Positions 55,498 to 64,000 of a stretch of 64,000 nt of DNA are shown one piece after another. The stretch comes from Sutcliffiella cohnii (lineage in GTDB: Bacteria; Bacillota; Bacilli; Bacillales; Bacillaceae_I): the NCBI RefSeq assembly GCF_002250055.1, contig NZ_CP018866.1, positions 3,030,501 to 3,094,500 on the forward strand, in the 5' to 3' direction. Each line of letters begins with the position of its first letter. The stretch's first letter is position 1. A program made the translations under genes and the position numbers. Under the pieces are notes generated by a model. That model was given only the letters and a program-made list of their open reading frames with translations. It was not told where the DNA came from and ran no database searches.

Positions 55498-56874
55498 TCA
55501 GTACTTAATAGGGATACTTATTTCAAACGTTGTTCCGATTCCTACTTCACTAGTTACTTTCATATCCCCTTCATGGTCCTCTACTATCTTTTTACAGAGT
55601 GGTAGGCCTAATCCATTTCCTTTATCTTTCGTCGTAAAGAACGGCGTGCCTATCTTTTCCATGATCTCTTCTGGTATTCCTCTTCCATTATCACTTACAA
55701 TAATTTTAATAAGATTATCTTCACTTTTACATTCTAGTTGAAACTCTTTATTTTTTTGTTCTGGTAAAAAAGCTTCAATCGCATTACGGAGTAAATTTAA
55801 CATCACTTGTTTTAACATCGTCTCGTTTATAAAAATAGATCCTTCCACTTCCTCAATGGATGATATGAAATTTATATTATGTAGAGAACACTCTGACTGA
55901 AAAATATATTCTAATGAAGCTAACACCTCATGGGGCTTCATTAATTGTTTTTTAATTTTTTTTCGAGAAACTGAAAGAAAATCTTCCAAGAGAGAGTTCA
56001 TACGATTTATCTCTCCCATAACGGTATCGTAATATTTATCCCAATTATTTGTCTTCCTTGAAAGTTGTAAAAATCCTTTAATTACAGATAGAGGATTTCT
56101 TAATTCATGGGCTATTCCTGCAGAAATTTGCGAGACAGACTCCATTTGTTGTTTATATATTAGTAGATTCTCGAATTTTTGTTGATAGGATCTGTCATGG
56201 ATAACAATAAATACTTCCTGCTTTTCTTCATCAAAAAAACCTTGCATTTGGTACAACTGCTCATCTTCGTAACAGTATTTTTCTTGAAACTGCTTTGTTA
56301 TTTTTACAGATTCATACGAATCTAACATCATTTGCTGAATAGTAGTATCCGTTTTTAAGTCGTAAAAACTATTATCCCAGTATTGCTTTCCTTTATCTCC
56401 AAGACCTAATATTTCTGCACACCGATCATTCATAAAAAGAATATGACCATTTTTCCCTAATATTAACATAGCATTGTCTAACGTATTTAATACAAAGTTT
56501 TCTAATTTCAGCTCTGATTCATAACGTAAACTTGAGAATAGATTCTTCCGTTCCATTTCATAACCAGTTATGTAAATTTTTTCACCAACACATTTTCCTC
56601 GATATTGAAAAGATTCATTTGTGGAACAGACAAACGTCTCTTCCACAACTTCCCCTTTGTTATGTATTATTTCAGATAGAAAAGTAAAAACCATTTCCTT
56701 TAAATCAAAAGGAAAAAGAGCATAAAAGGAATCTCCAGTTGATACATTATACTTTGTACTTAGGTCCTTCGCATGACTATTTATTTCTTCTATAACACCA
56801 TTTAAAGTTAATACGAATTGAAATTCTTTAGAAAGCCCGCAAAAAACAGAATGCTTATCTATTTCCAATGACAA
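55498..56874 (-). CDS. Orphan sensor histidine kinase with PAS domains
   Basis: 458-residue soluble kinase without membrane segments. Two PAS-like domains occupy about 10-110 and 120-230. HisKA has the phospho-accepting His in AGIAHELRNPLSVIKGFLQ. HATPase_c has N, G1, F and G2 boxes (LRNAIEAF, DNGRGIPEE, PFFTTKDKGNGLGL). This build resembles the sporulation kinases KinA/KinE that feed Spo0F. TTG start with GGAGG seven bases upstream. No response regulator is adjacent, as with phosphorelay kinases. The input signal is unknown. Confidence 0.85.
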   Translation of the reverse strand: MSLEIDKHSVFCGLSKEFQFVLTLNGVIEEINSHAKDLSTKYNVSTGDSFYALFPFDLKEMVFTFLSEIIHNKGEVVEETFVCSTNESFQYRGKCVGEKIYITGYEMERKNLFSSLRYESELKLENFVLNTLDNAMLILGKNGHILFMNDRCAEILGLGDKGKQYWDNSFYDLKTDTTIQQMMLDSYESVKITKQFQEKYCYEDEQLYQMQGFFDEEKQEVFIVIHDRSYQQKFENLLIYKQQMESVSQISAGIAHELRNPLSVIKGFLQLSRKTNNWDKYYDTVMGEINRMNSLLEDFLSVSRKKIKKQLMKPHEVLASLEYIFQSECSLHNINFISSIEEVEGSIFINETMLKQVMLNLLRNAIEAFLPEQKNKEFQLECKSEDNLIKIIVSDNGRGIPEEIMEKIGTPFFTTKDKGNGLGLPLCKKIVEDHEGDMKVTSEVGIGTTFEISIPIKY

Positions 56875-56997
56875 GGGGACTCCTCCTTGTATAGCCTTTT
56901 TTATGTATATTATATAATAATTTTCAAATTATTAACATAATAATCTCTTTCACACTTTTAGCCCTTTCTACATACGGTGTTAAAGGGAGGCGATTGT

Positions 56998-57258
56998 ATG
57001 AATATCTATCAACAAATAATAAATAAAAAATTAAATACATTAAGCCCAGAAGAGCTCGTTCAATACGCTCAACAATATAATATTGAAATTTCAATGGAGC
57101 AAGCAAAAAAAATTATAAAATTAGTAAAAGAAAAGAACGGTAAAGTAAACGTATTTAATACGAGTGAGAGGCTACAACTAATGAAAGAGCTGTCTAAAAT
57201 AACTGGTCACGAAACAGCAAAAAAAGTCAATCAGCTATTTATGGAATTTATAAAATAA
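56998..57258 (+). CDS. yqfT: YqfT, DUF2624 protein
   Basis: 86-residue helical basic protein, close to the length of B. subtilis YqfT. NIYQQIINKKLNTLSPEELVQYAQQYNI is the DUF2624 pattern. AAAGGGAGG before the ATG at 56998. Function unknown. The stop codon TAA is directly joined to repeat copy R2. Confidence 0.82.
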   Translation: MNIYQQIINKKLNTLSPEELVQYAQQYNIEISMEQAKKIIKLVKEKNGKVNVFNTSERLQLMKELSKITGHETAKKVNQLFMEFIK

Positions 57259-57473
57259 GAACAAAAGCGCAGGCGGCTCGCTCAGGTCCAATCAAACTGG
57301 AGCTTTTCCGCAGGAGATATAGGAATCACGGCGAACGACAGTGAGCCGATGATGACTTATCGTACGGAGGAAAAGCGAAGTTTGAGCCGGACCTAGCCGC
57401 CGGAGCTAGACGTAACGTAAGTAAAGTTAGTAGTTATTCAACAAAATATACAAGTTTATAGTTCCTAAACGAG
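57259..57473 (+). repeat. Modular structured repeat, copy R2 (single unit plus tail)
   Basis: One unit beginning GAACAAAAGCGCAGGCG and ending CGCCGGAGCTAGAC, then a divergent tail (AAAGTTAGTAGTTAT..., TTCCTAAACGA). Closing stems are GGCGGCT/AGCCGCC and AGGTCC/GGACCT, with inner CAAACT/AGTTTG, CTTTTCC/GGAAAAG and CGGC/GCCG. The interior differs from copies R1 and R3, but the pairing is kept by compensatory changes. Confidence 0.82.
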
Positions 57474-57478
57474 AACAA

Positions 57479-57513
57479 AAAATGACCTCTCACAAAGAAA
57501 GGTCATTTTTCAA
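57479..57513 (-). terminator. Terminator of nfo
   Basis: AAATGACCT/AGGTCATTT stem followed by TTTGTT on the minus strand; abuts repeat R2. Confidence 0.8.
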
Positions 57514-58413
57514 TTAACTATTTTTAATTTTTGTTAACAAGTCTTCGTCGTATTCTTTACTCTTTAACATCTCAATTTCAAACTGGTACGGAGCTTTTTT
57601 ATTATTTTTATCTTCACCAACGTAAGGTGTTTCTAAGATTTTTGGCACAGCTTTTAATTGATCGTGATGAACGATATAGTTTAATGCTTCAAAACCAATT
57701 TTACCGTAACCGATGTTCTCGTGACGGTCTTTCCTAGCGCCACGTTCATTTTTACTATCATTAATGTGTAGTACTTTTAAGCGGTCTAATCCGATTATTT
57801 TATCAAACTGCTCTAATACCCCATCAAAGTCTTCTACTATGTTATATCCTGCATCATGAACGTGACAAGTATCTAAACAGATAGAAAGCTTTTCATTTAA
57901 TGTAACACCATCAATAATAGCAGCTAATTCTTCAAAACTTCTACCGCATTCTGTTCCTTTTCCAGCCATCGTTTCCAACGCGATTTGTACATTTTGCTCT
58001 TTTGTTAATGCTTCATTTAAGCCTTCGATAATCTTTTTAATCCCTACGTCTGCACCAGCACCAACGTGGGCACCAGGATGAAGAACTATTTGTTTCGCAC
58101 CAATTGCATCTGTTCTTCGTACTTCTTCCTGAAGAAAATTAACCCCTAATTCAAATGTTTCTGGTTTTTCCGAATTACCAATGTTGATTATATAGGGAGC
58201 ATGAACAATGATTTCATTAATTCCGTGCTCCTTCATATGCGCCGTTCCCAATTCAATATTTAAGTCTTCGATTTTTTTTCTTCTCGTATTTTGAGGAGCA
58301 CCAGTGTAGATCATAAATGTGTTGGCTCCGTATGATACAGCTTCTTCACTAGCTGATAATAACATCTTTTTACCACTCATGGAAACATGAGATCCGATAA
58401 TTAATTCACTCAT
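57514..58413 (-). CDS. nfo: Endonuclease IV (apurinic/apyrimidinic)
   Basis: 299-residue zinc-dependent AP endonuclease of base-excision repair (YqfS; active in B. subtilis spores). TIM-barrel metal ligands occur in [46 protein letters not shown] and DRHENIGYG, all intact. The ATG at 58413 with GAGGTGA upstream is chosen; a GTG at 58422 would add three residues. Confidence 0.95.
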   Translation of the reverse strand: MSELIIGSHVSMSGKKMLLSASEEAVSYGANTFMIYTGAPQNTRRKKIEDLNIELGTAHMKEHGINEIIVHAPYIINIGNSEKPETFELGVNFLQEEVRRTDAIGAKQIVLHPGAHVGAGADVGIKKIIEGLNEALTKEQNVQIALETMAGKGTECGRSFEELAAIIDGVTLNEKLSICLDTCHVHDAGYNIVEDFDGVLEQFDKIIGLDRLKVLHINDSKNERGARKDRHENIGYGKIGFEALNYIVHHDQLKAVPKILETPYVGEDKNNKKAPYQFEIEMLKSKEYDEDLLTKIKNS

Positions 58414-58572
58414 TTTTTTCACCTCTTAAGCATAACCTTGTCTCTTTTATACTTCCCTATCTTAACATAGAAGTCGAGGCTTGTCGCTTTTTTGGTATTT
58501 ATGAACTGTTTTATTTGTAGGACTCCTACCGGCCCCTAATGATTTAAGAACGTTTAATAATTCAAACCAAAA

Positions 58573-58608
58573 CAAAAAGACTGAAATATGAGATTTCAGT
58601 CTTTTTGT
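58573..58608 (-). terminator. Terminator of cshB
   Basis: AAAGACTGAAAT/ATTTCAGTCTTT stem followed by TTGTTTT on the minus strand, just after the stop. Confidence 0.85.
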
Positions 58609-58610
58609 TT

Positions 58611-59912
58611 TTATTTTCTTTTTAGACGACGTTGGCGTTTTTTCACTTCTTCTAATTCTCTTTGGAATTTCTTTTTGTATCCTGGTTTCACTTTTTTCGA
58701 TTTGGCAACCATTGTTTTTGCTTTTACGTCTTCTTCGGATACTTGCTTTTTTCTGTTCTTTCTTTTATTTAATGGACCTAAATTTACCCACTCTTTTGCA
58801 CGATAATCTTTTTGCTCAAAAGTGATCCCTAGTTTTTCGATTTGATGAATTGCATCTTCATTACTTGGTTCAAAAAATGTAATTGCAATCCCTGATTGTC
58901 CTGCACGAGCTGTTCTTCCCACACGATGAACATAAAAATCAAGGTCAGACGGAATTTCATAGTTAATAACATGACTAATTCCAGGTATATCAATACCACG
59001 TGCAGCTAAATCTGTCGCCACTACATATTGATATTCCAATTCCCCTATTTGTTTCATCATTTTTTTGCGTTCACGAGGACTTAAGTCTCCATGAATTCTT
59101 CCAACTTTTAGACCTTGTTCTAATAGACCATCCGCTACTTCATCCGCCATCTTTTTTGTATTTGTAAATACGATAGCTAAATATGGATTAAAACTAGATA
59201 AAACGTCTTTAAGTAGTTTTAATTTATTTCTAGAACGAACTGGAACTAATACATGTTCTATTTTAGCAGCTGTAACTTGTTTCGGTGCTACGTGAGTATA
59301 TTTTGGGTTTTCCATATATTTCTTTAAGAAAGGCTTTAGTTTCTCCGGGATCGTTGCCGAGAAAACTAATATTTGTAATTTTTCCGGCATTGCGGATGCA
59401 ATGTGATCCACATCTTCAATGAATCCCATGTCTAGCATTAAATCAGCTTCATCGACAACAATTGTGCTCGCAGTATGAACGAATAATGCTTGCTCTTTCA
59501 TTAAATCATGAATTCTTCCTGGTGTACCAACAACAATGTGAGGTTGTTTTTTTAGCTTATCAATCATTCTTTGTTTATCAGTACCACCAATATACAATCT
59601 TGCAGATATAGCTTCATCATATTTTGTTATTTTTAATACTTCCTGATAAATTTGGTTTGCTAGTTCTCTAGTTGGTGCAGTAATGACTGCTTGTACTTCA
59701 TCTTTCTCAGTGTCAATTTTTTGTAATATTGGTAGTAAATACGCATGTGTCTTTCCTGTACCTGTTTGCGATTGTCCAATAACACTTTCTCCACGCAGTA
59801 TAGATGGAATAACCCTTTCTTGTACTTCCGTCGGCTTAAAAAAATGTAAATCTTCAATTCCCTTTATTATAAAGGGTTTTAGTTCAAATCGCTCAAATTG
59901 ATTATTACTCAT
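58611..59912 (-). CDS. cshB: DEAD-box RNA helicase CshB
   Basis: 433 residues, close to B. subtilis CshB (YqfR). Q motif FFKPTEVQERVIP, Walker A SQTGTGKT, PTRELA, motif II VDEAD, SAT, motif IV-V VATDLAARGIDIPG and motif VI HRVGRTARAG are in order. A basic Lys/Arg-rich tail (about 375-433) should bind RNA. Role in cold-shock RNA remodelling or ribosome assembly. GGAGGTAACAAA before the ATG at 59912 sets the start. Confidence 0.93.
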   Translation of the reverse strand: MSNNQFERFELKPFIIKGIEDLHFFKPTEVQERVIPSILRGESVIGQSQTGTGKTHAYLLPILQKIDTEKDEVQAVITAPTRELANQIYQEVLKITKYDEAISARLYIGGTDKQRMIDKLKKQPHIVVGTPGRIHDLMKEQALFVHTASTIVVDEADLMLDMGFIEDVDHIASAMPEKLQILVFSATIPEKLKPFLKKYMENPKYTHVAPKQVTAAKIEHVLVPVRSRNKLKLLKDVLSSFNPYLAIVFTNTKKMADEVADGLLEQGLKVGRIHGDLSPRERKKMMKQIGELEYQYVVATDLAARGIDIPGISHVINYEIPSDLDFYVHRVGRTARAGQSGIAITFFEPSNEDAIHQIEKLGITFEQKDYRAKEWVNLGPLNKRKNRKKQVSEEDVKAKTMVAKSKKVKPGYKKKFQRELEEVKKRQRRLKRK

Positions 59913-60191
59913 TTTGTTACCTCCAAAAAAATATTTATCTATATGTATAAGCGCCATATGCCTGTAACAGTTATAAATAATTATTACTTAGTTTATCCAT
60001 AATGACCAATTTTTTATTATAAAGGAGTTTTTCTTATTTGGCTAGAAGTCTTCCGCCCATTATCTCTTAACTTTAAACATTTTCGTATTTAGTTGCATAC
60101 ATTATTAATGACGATAAACGCCTAAATTTCTAAAAGCTTTTATCATACGTGTTGCACATGTTTTATTTAACTAAAGGAAGGAGGATCGCGG

Positions 60192-60797
60192 ATGTTTGGA
60201 CCTAATCGACCAATGCCACCATTTCCGCCTGGTCCACCTATGAGAGGATTTATGCCTGGAAGAGCACCCAATGGAATGATGGGAATGCCTAGACAAATGG
60301 GACCAGCAGGTATGAATCGAGGTGGCGGTGGATTACTAGCACGTTTATTCGGCAGAACTGGAGCAAGAAATATCGGAAATATGAGTGCTATGGGGCAATT
60401 GGCTAATCCTAGTAATGTAGCGGGAGCAGGGAATGCGATCCAACAATTTGCAAATCCAAATAATTTAACGGGACTATTAACGAACGTACAAAAAGCTTTA
60501 AAAACAGCAGAATCAGTCGTTCCGATGGTACAACAATATGGACCTCTCGTTCGAAATTTACCAGCAATGTGGAAACTATATAGTGAGTTTAAAGCAACAG
60601 ATAATAATGATAGTGAAAATACTAGCGAATCAGAGACGGAAGAGCCAAAAAATAACGAGGAAGAAGGAACAGAAAAAAAAGAAAGTAACGACCAAGAAAG
60701 CAAGTCAGAGCAAAAAAAAGAAACAACAGAAAGTTCACAGTCAATAGAACAGAAAAAAAATAACCGCGGTACATCAACACCTAAATTATATCTATAA
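60192..60797 (+). CDS. yqfQ: YqfQ (VrrA-like) low-complexity protein
   Basis: 201 residues. An N-terminal Met/Pro/Gly-rich segment (PNRPMPPFPPGPPMRGFMPG) leads into a short hydrophobic-helical core (LTGLLTNVQKALKTAESVVPMVQQYGPLVRNLPAMWKLYSEF). A very acidic/Lys/Gln-rich low-complexity tail closes it. This matches the YqfQ family at the same locus (between cshB and ispH), which in B. anthracis includes the repeat-variable VrrA. Likely a spore-associated protein. GGAGG before the ATG. Confidence 0.85.
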   Translation: MFGPNRPMPPFPPGPPMRGFMPGRAPNGMMGMPRQMGPAGMNRGGGGLLARLFGRTGARNIGNMSAMGQLANPSNVAGAGNAIQQFANPNNLTGLLTNVQKALKTAESVVPMVQQYGPLVRNLPAMWKLYSEFKATDNNDSENTSESETEEPKNNEEEGTEKKESNDQESKSEQKKETTESSQSIEQKKNNRGTSTPKLYL

Positions 60798-60805
60798 CTC
60801 TTTCT

Positions 60806-60834
60806 TTGTCAAAACACCATTCCTTCTATATAAT
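60806..60834 (+). promoter_or_regulatory. Sigma-A promoter of ispH
   Basis: TTGTCA, 17-base spacer and a consensus TATAAT. A GAGAGTGT/ACACTCTC hairpin lies at the expected 5' end of the transcript (60846-60864), where it may stabilise the message or end read-through from yqfQ. Confidence 0.75.
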
Positions 60835-60889
60835 AGAGTGTAGATGAGAGTGTTGGACACTCTCTTTATTGTTTAAGGAGGATTGGCAG

Positions 60890-61837
60890 ATGGAGATTAT
60901 AAAAATTGCCCCTCGCGGCTATTGCTATGGAGTTGTAGATGCAATGGTAATTGCAAGGAATGCAGCTTTAGATAAATCATTACCTCGCCCTATCTATATA
61001 TTAGGTATGATCGTTCATAATAAACATGTTACTGATGCCTTCGAGGAAGAAGGAATCATTACACTTGACGGTGCAAATAGATTAGAGATTCTAGAAAAGA
61101 TCGATTCCGGTACTGTTATTTTTACCGCTCACGGTGTTTCTCCAGAAGTAAAAAAACGTGCAAAGGAAAAAGGACTTGTCACGATTGATGCCACTTGTCC
61201 AGATGTAACAAGAACGCACGATCTAATTAGAGCAAAAAAGGCAGAAGGCTATCATGTAATTTATATTGGTAAAAAAGGTCATCCCGAGCCTGAAGGTGCA
61301 GTTGGAATTGCACCAGATATTGTACATCTCGTGGAAAACGTTGATGATGTAGACCGATTAAATATTACCAATGAGAAAATCGTTGTTACGAATCAAACGA
61401 CGATGAGTCAATGGGATGTACTTGATATTATGGATAAAGTGAGAGAAAAATACCCTCACGTAGAACAACATAAAGAAATTTGCTTAGCAACACAAGTTCG
61501 ACAAGAGGCGGTAGCAGAACAAGCCGGTGAAGCGGATGTACTAATAGTAGTTGGTGATCCAAAGAGTAATAACTCTAATAGACTTGCGCAAGTTTCTAAA
61601 GAAATAGCTAATACACCAGCTTACCGAGTAGCAGATGTTACAGAAATTGAAATTGATTGGATTAAACATGCAAAAAATGTAGCTGTTACAGCTGGAGCTT
61701 CAACACCGACTCCAATTACAAAGGAAGTCATTACATTTTTACAGCAATTTGACCCTGAAAATGAAGAAACGTGGGTTCGCGAGCGTAAAGTACCACTTCA
61801 AAAAATATTACCAAAAGTAAAAACAGCTAGTAAATAA
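60890..61837 (+). CDS. ispH: 4-hydroxy-3-methylbut-2-enyl diphosphate reductase (MEP pathway)
   Basis: 315-residue [4Fe-4S] enzyme that makes isopentenyl and dimethylallyl diphosphate. Cluster cysteines are Cys12 (APRGYCYGV), Cys103 (IDATCPDV) and Cys198 (KEICLATQ). VHNKHV and TAGASTPTP line the active site. AAGGAGG eight bases before the ATG at 60890 defines the start; the frame is open further upstream without a site. Its TAA stop is directly followed by repeat copy R3. Confidence 0.96.
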   Translation: MEIIKIAPRGYCYGVVDAMVIARNAALDKSLPRPIYILGMIVHNKHVTDAFEEEGIITLDGANRLEILEKIDSGTVIFTAHGVSPEVKKRAKEKGLVTIDATCPDVTRTHDLIRAKKAEGYHVIYIGKKGHPEPEGAVGIAPDIVHLVENVDDVDRLNITNEKIVVTNQTTMSQWDVLDIMDKVREKYPHVEQHKEICLATQVRQEAVAEQAGEADVLIVVGDPKSNNSNRLAQVSKEIANTPAYRVADVTEIEIDWIKHAKNVAVTAGASTPTPITKEVITFLQQFDPENEETWVRERKVPLQKILPKVKTASK

Positions 61838-62285
61838 GAACAAAAGCGCAGGCGCTTCATTTGCCTGTACAAACTGGACTGTTACGGTTGTGATAAAGGA
61901 AACACGGCGACGGAGGAGCCGATGTTGACTTATCGTACTTCGGATAAGGGAAGTTTGATAGGGCCTAAGCGCCGGAGCTAGACACAAAAGCGGAGGCGGC
62001 TCGTTCTGGCCCGACAAGAAAGGTGCGGCGCTGCAGGTGGACGCTCTTTGTCCACCGGAAGTGACTGAATTATGTCTCGAGGGCCAAGCCGCCGGAGCTA
62101 GACACAAAAGCGGAGGCGGCTCGTTCTGGCCCGACAAGCATAAGGCAGGCGCTGCAGGTGGACGCTCTTTGTCCACCGGAAGTGACTGACTTATGTCTCG
62201 AGGGCCAAGCCGCCGGAGCTAGACGTAGCAACACAAAGTTAGTAGTTATCCATAACTTTCCACTTTTATAATTTCCTAAACGATA
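61838..62285 (+). repeat. Modular structured repeat, copy R3 (units A-B-B plus tail)
   Basis: Unit A (to 61983), then two B units (to 62103 and 62224), then the 60-base tail. From 61867 to 62103 the sequence is identical to R1 (8359-8595). The second B has CATAAG/CTTATG pairing in place of the mismatched AAAGGT.../ATTATG of the first B. The inner closing stem of unit A is damaged here (TTTGCCTGTAC instead of TTCAGGCCCGTAC). A 120-codon minus-strand frame over this element is spurious. Confidence 0.88.
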
Positions 62286-62287
62286 AT

Positions 62288-62323
62288 AAAAAACGGAAGT
62301 GACTTCACTTCCGTTTTTTATTC
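62288..62323 (-). terminator. Terminator of yqfO
   Basis: AAACGGAAGTGA/TCACTTCCGTTT stem with T-runs on both sides, abutting repeat R3. Confidence 0.85.
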
Positions 62324-62336
62324 GTTGTTTATCTAC

Positions 62337-63458
62337 CTAAACAAATGTAAAAGGATCTGTATTCGTTGTGGAAATAGCAATTTGAACATTCCATTTATTT
62401 TTTGAAGCAAAATGGGCTAGTTTTTCTTCTACCCCTTTTTTCATTATTTTTTCTGCATAATGTCCTGCATCTACCACATGTAAACCAAGTGCCATTGCAT
62501 CATGTGCAACATGGAAATAAACATCTCCTGTTACATACACATCTGCACCAGCAAATTTCGCATCATAAATATACTTATTACCATCCCCACCTAACACTGC
62601 AACCTTTTCAATAACAGCATCATGCGGGCCGACAACTCGTACATTTTCCACTTCTAGCTTTTCTTTTACGTATTGGGCAAATTGTAGCAACGTCATTGTA
62701 TTTTGCAATGTTCCAATTCTACCTAAACCTAATACTTCTCCTTTATTTTCCAACTCATAAATATCATAAGCTACTTCTTCATATGGATGTGCTTTTATCA
62801 TTGCTGAAATGACTTTAGTCTCCATTGAGGAAGGAATTATTGTTTCAATACGTTTTTCTTGAACGGTTTCTAACTCATTAACTGCACCGATATAAGGATT
62901 AGTACCAGCAAGTGGTTTAAAAGTACCTTCTCCTTCAATATTAAAAGTACAATGACTGTAGTTGCCGATATGTCCTGCTCCTGCAGTACTAATCGCGTCT
63001 CTAACTTCATCTACATGTGAAAAAGGTACAAATACTACTAATTTCTTTAACTTATCTTCTGTTGTAGGTGAGAGCACTTTTGTGTTTTGTAATTGTAAGG
63101 CTGACGCTAATAAATCATTCACACCACCTGGTGCAACATCTAAATTGGTATGTGCTACATAAACCGCAATGTTGTGTTGAATACATTTTGTTACAATTCT
63201 CCCTGCCGCACTATTAGGAGTCACATTCGGAAGCGGGCGAAAAATTGGAGGATGATGCGCAATAATAAGATCTGCCTTTTTTTCAATCGCTTCGTCTACT
63301 ACTGACTCTAACACATCTAAAGTAATCATGACGTTTTCAACTTTTTTATTTAATGTACCAATCTGCAAACCTATTTTATCTCCTTCTACTGCCAATTTTT
63401 TAGGCGAAAAGGATTCAAATGCTTGGATGATTTCGTAGCCATTTGGTATTTTATTCAC
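62337..63458 (-). CDS. yqfO: NIF3/DUF34 dinuclear-metal protein YqfO
   Basis: 373 residues. The two NIF3 halves (IIAHHPPIF, VAHTNLDVAPGGVNDLLA; then VTGDVYFHVAHDAMALGLHVVDAGHYAEK) carry the His/Asp/Glu metal ligands. The inserted PII/CutA-like domain (about 130-230, PFSHVDEVRDAISTAGAGHIGNYSHCTF) is typical of Gram-positive members. Often annotated as GTP cyclohydrolase I type 2, but the physiological role is not settled. GTG start overlaps the trmK stop codon with GGAGGAG upstream. Confidence 0.93.
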   Translation of the reverse strand: MNKIPNGYEIIQAFESFSPKKLAVEGDKIGLQIGTLNKKVENVMITLDVLESVVDEAIEKKADLIIAHHPPIFRPLPNVTPNSAAGRIVTKCIQHNIAVYVAHTNLDVAPGGVNDLLASALQLQNTKVLSPTTEDKLKKLVVFVPFSHVDEVRDAISTAGAGHIGNYSHCTFNIEGEGTFKPLAGTNPYIGAVNELETVQEKRIETIIPSSMETKVISAMIKAHPYEEVAYDIYELENKGEVLGLGRIGTLQNTMTLLQFAQYVKEKLEVENVRVVGPHDAVIEKVAVLGGDGNKYIYDAKFAGADVYVTGDVYFHVAHDAMALGLHVVDAGHYAEKIMKKGVEEKLAHFASKNKWNVQIAISTTNTDPFTFV

Positions 63459-64000
63459 AATATCTCCTCCACAATCGCAATCTTCTGGTGCAACTCCGCT
63501 TTTTTCTTTCTGTTCTCTTCACTTTCTGGAGCATTTTGTAATTGCGTTACAATTTGTTGCCAATGCAATTTTTCATGTTGCCATTTCTTCGTGAACACTT
63601 CACTTTTTTCTTTCATCAGGAATGGCCCTAAAAGTAAGCCAGCTTCTTTGTTTTCATGATAAGGTGCGATTGCTGTTCCTCTTTCCGCTACAACGATCTC
63701 ATATATCCGTTGGTCTTCCTCTAAAATTGTTTCAGCAATTATTTCCCAGTCATTTTGCAAAAGCCATTCTCTTACTTTATGAGTTCCTATATTAGGTTGT
63801 AGAATAAGCCTTTGAACGCCTTCTAGCTTGTTTTTGCCACGTTCTAATATAGATTGGATAAGGGTACCGCCCATTCCAGCAATCGTAATACAGTCAACTT
63901 CTCCAGGAGAAATTACATCGAGTCCATCTCCTTTTCTTACTGTAATGACATGTTGTAAATCTGATTTTTTTACTTGTTCTAATGCTGATTGGTAAGGTCC
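63455..64000 (-). CDS. trmK: tRNA (adenine22-N1)-methyltransferase, 5' part outside window
   Basis: The last 181 codons of the gene; the frame stays open to the window edge. Visible are GDGLDVISPGEVDCITIAGMGGTLI, containing the AGMGG SAM/tRNA site and the usual D-C-I-T-I strand, RLILQPN (motif IV-like NPPY substitute), and a C-terminal coiled coil (about the last 60 residues). Gene order trmK-yqfO matches B. subtilis (yqfN-yqfO). The SAM-binding N-terminus lies beyond the edge. The first in-frame ATG inside the window is internal, not the start. Confidence 0.92.
   Translation of the reverse strand, partial: GPYQSALEQVKKSDLQHVITVRKGDGLDVISPGEVDCITIAGMGGTLIQSILERGKNKLEGVQRLILQPNIGTHKVREWLLQNDWEIIAETILEEDQRIYEIVVAERGTAIAPYHENKEAGLLLGPFLMKEKSEVFTKKWQHEKLHWQQIVTQLQNAPESEENRKKKAELHQKIAIVEEIL

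Noticed and set aside
60038-60070. 11-codon TTG frame after AAAGGAG upstream of yqfQ
   Set aside because: Very short, no terminator or conservation clue; the site is probably chance or an old gene stub.
60167-60703. 178-codon minus-strand frame
   Set aside because: Antisense shadow of the low-complexity yqfQ gene; no start site of its own.
61808-62176. 122-codon minus-strand frame with repeated peptide blocks
   Set aside because: It overlaps the end of ispH and covers the tandem units of R3. The peptide repeats only mirror the DNA repeats.
61984-62224. Tandem B units considered as a CRISPR array or VNTR
   Set aside because: Only two ~120-base units with almost no spacer and internal stems; no short repeats, unique spacers or cas genes.

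Overview
The window is a chromosomal segment of a low-GC, spore-forming Bacillaceae bacterium. The main evidence is gene order. Blocks match my memory of the Bacillus subtilis 'yqg/yqf' region almost gene for gene: yqgT-ltaS-glcK-yqgQ-gluP; rpmG-fthC; the pst-phoU operon, pbpA, yqgE and sodA; yqgC-yqgB-yqfZ-ispG-yqfX-yqfW; zur; yqfT-nfo-cshB-yqfQ-ispH-yqfO-trmK. A SpoVAF-type protein, canonical GGAGG ribosome binding sites, many TTG/GTG starts and tidy U-tract terminators agree with this.

Layout. 0-8 kb: cell-envelope and sugar genes (start of a LysM peptidase, ltaS, glcK, yqgQ), a spore-germination protein and the rhomboid protease gluP. 8-16 kb: a mixed metabolic block (DUF1450, prolyl 4-hydroxylase, ldh, a DUF92 protein, fthC, rpmG, a DUF4912/GH57-GT4 glycosyltransferase pair). 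16-21 kb: two small envelope proteins, then a sugar-type ABC transporter under a SAM-I riboswitch. 21-27 kb: an arsenic operon, a methyltransferase, a small protein behind a cre site, and a SulP permease. 26.5-36 kb: the pst phosphate operon behind an 11-bp-periodic PhoP box, PBP2, an MFS protein and Mn-SOD. 36-46 kb: phosphofructokinase, a complete seven-gene Mrp Na+/H+ antiporter with a divergent KdpD-like stress protein, an aberrant tyrosine recombinase with an inverted repeat, and an AI-2E-type permease. 46-64 kb: three tRNAs, the conserved yqg/yqf genes including both terminal MEP-pathway enzymes (ispG, ispH), a GEMM (c-di-GMP-I-type) riboswitch ahead of a 40-residue membrane protein, a Zur-boxed znuC-znuB-zur operon, and an orphan histidine kinase.

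No complete insertion sequence, prophage or CRISPR array was seen. The accessory signal comes from two dispersed repeat families. One is a modular, strongly structured element present three times (8.3, 57.3 and 61.8 kb). It is built from units A and B in the orders A-B, A and A-B-B. Two copies share 237 identical bases, and the closing stems show compensatory base changes between copies. The other is a palindromic element, full length at 34.9 kb and internally deleted and inverted at 6.5 kb.

Cofunction: phosphate supply (Pst, PhoU and a Na/Pi symporter), zinc (Znu/Zur), sodium and pH homeostasis (Mrp), and sulfur/methionine-linked transport (SAM riboswitch, SulP) are all represented, as are isoprenoid synthesis and envelope assembly (LtaS, PBP2, GluP).
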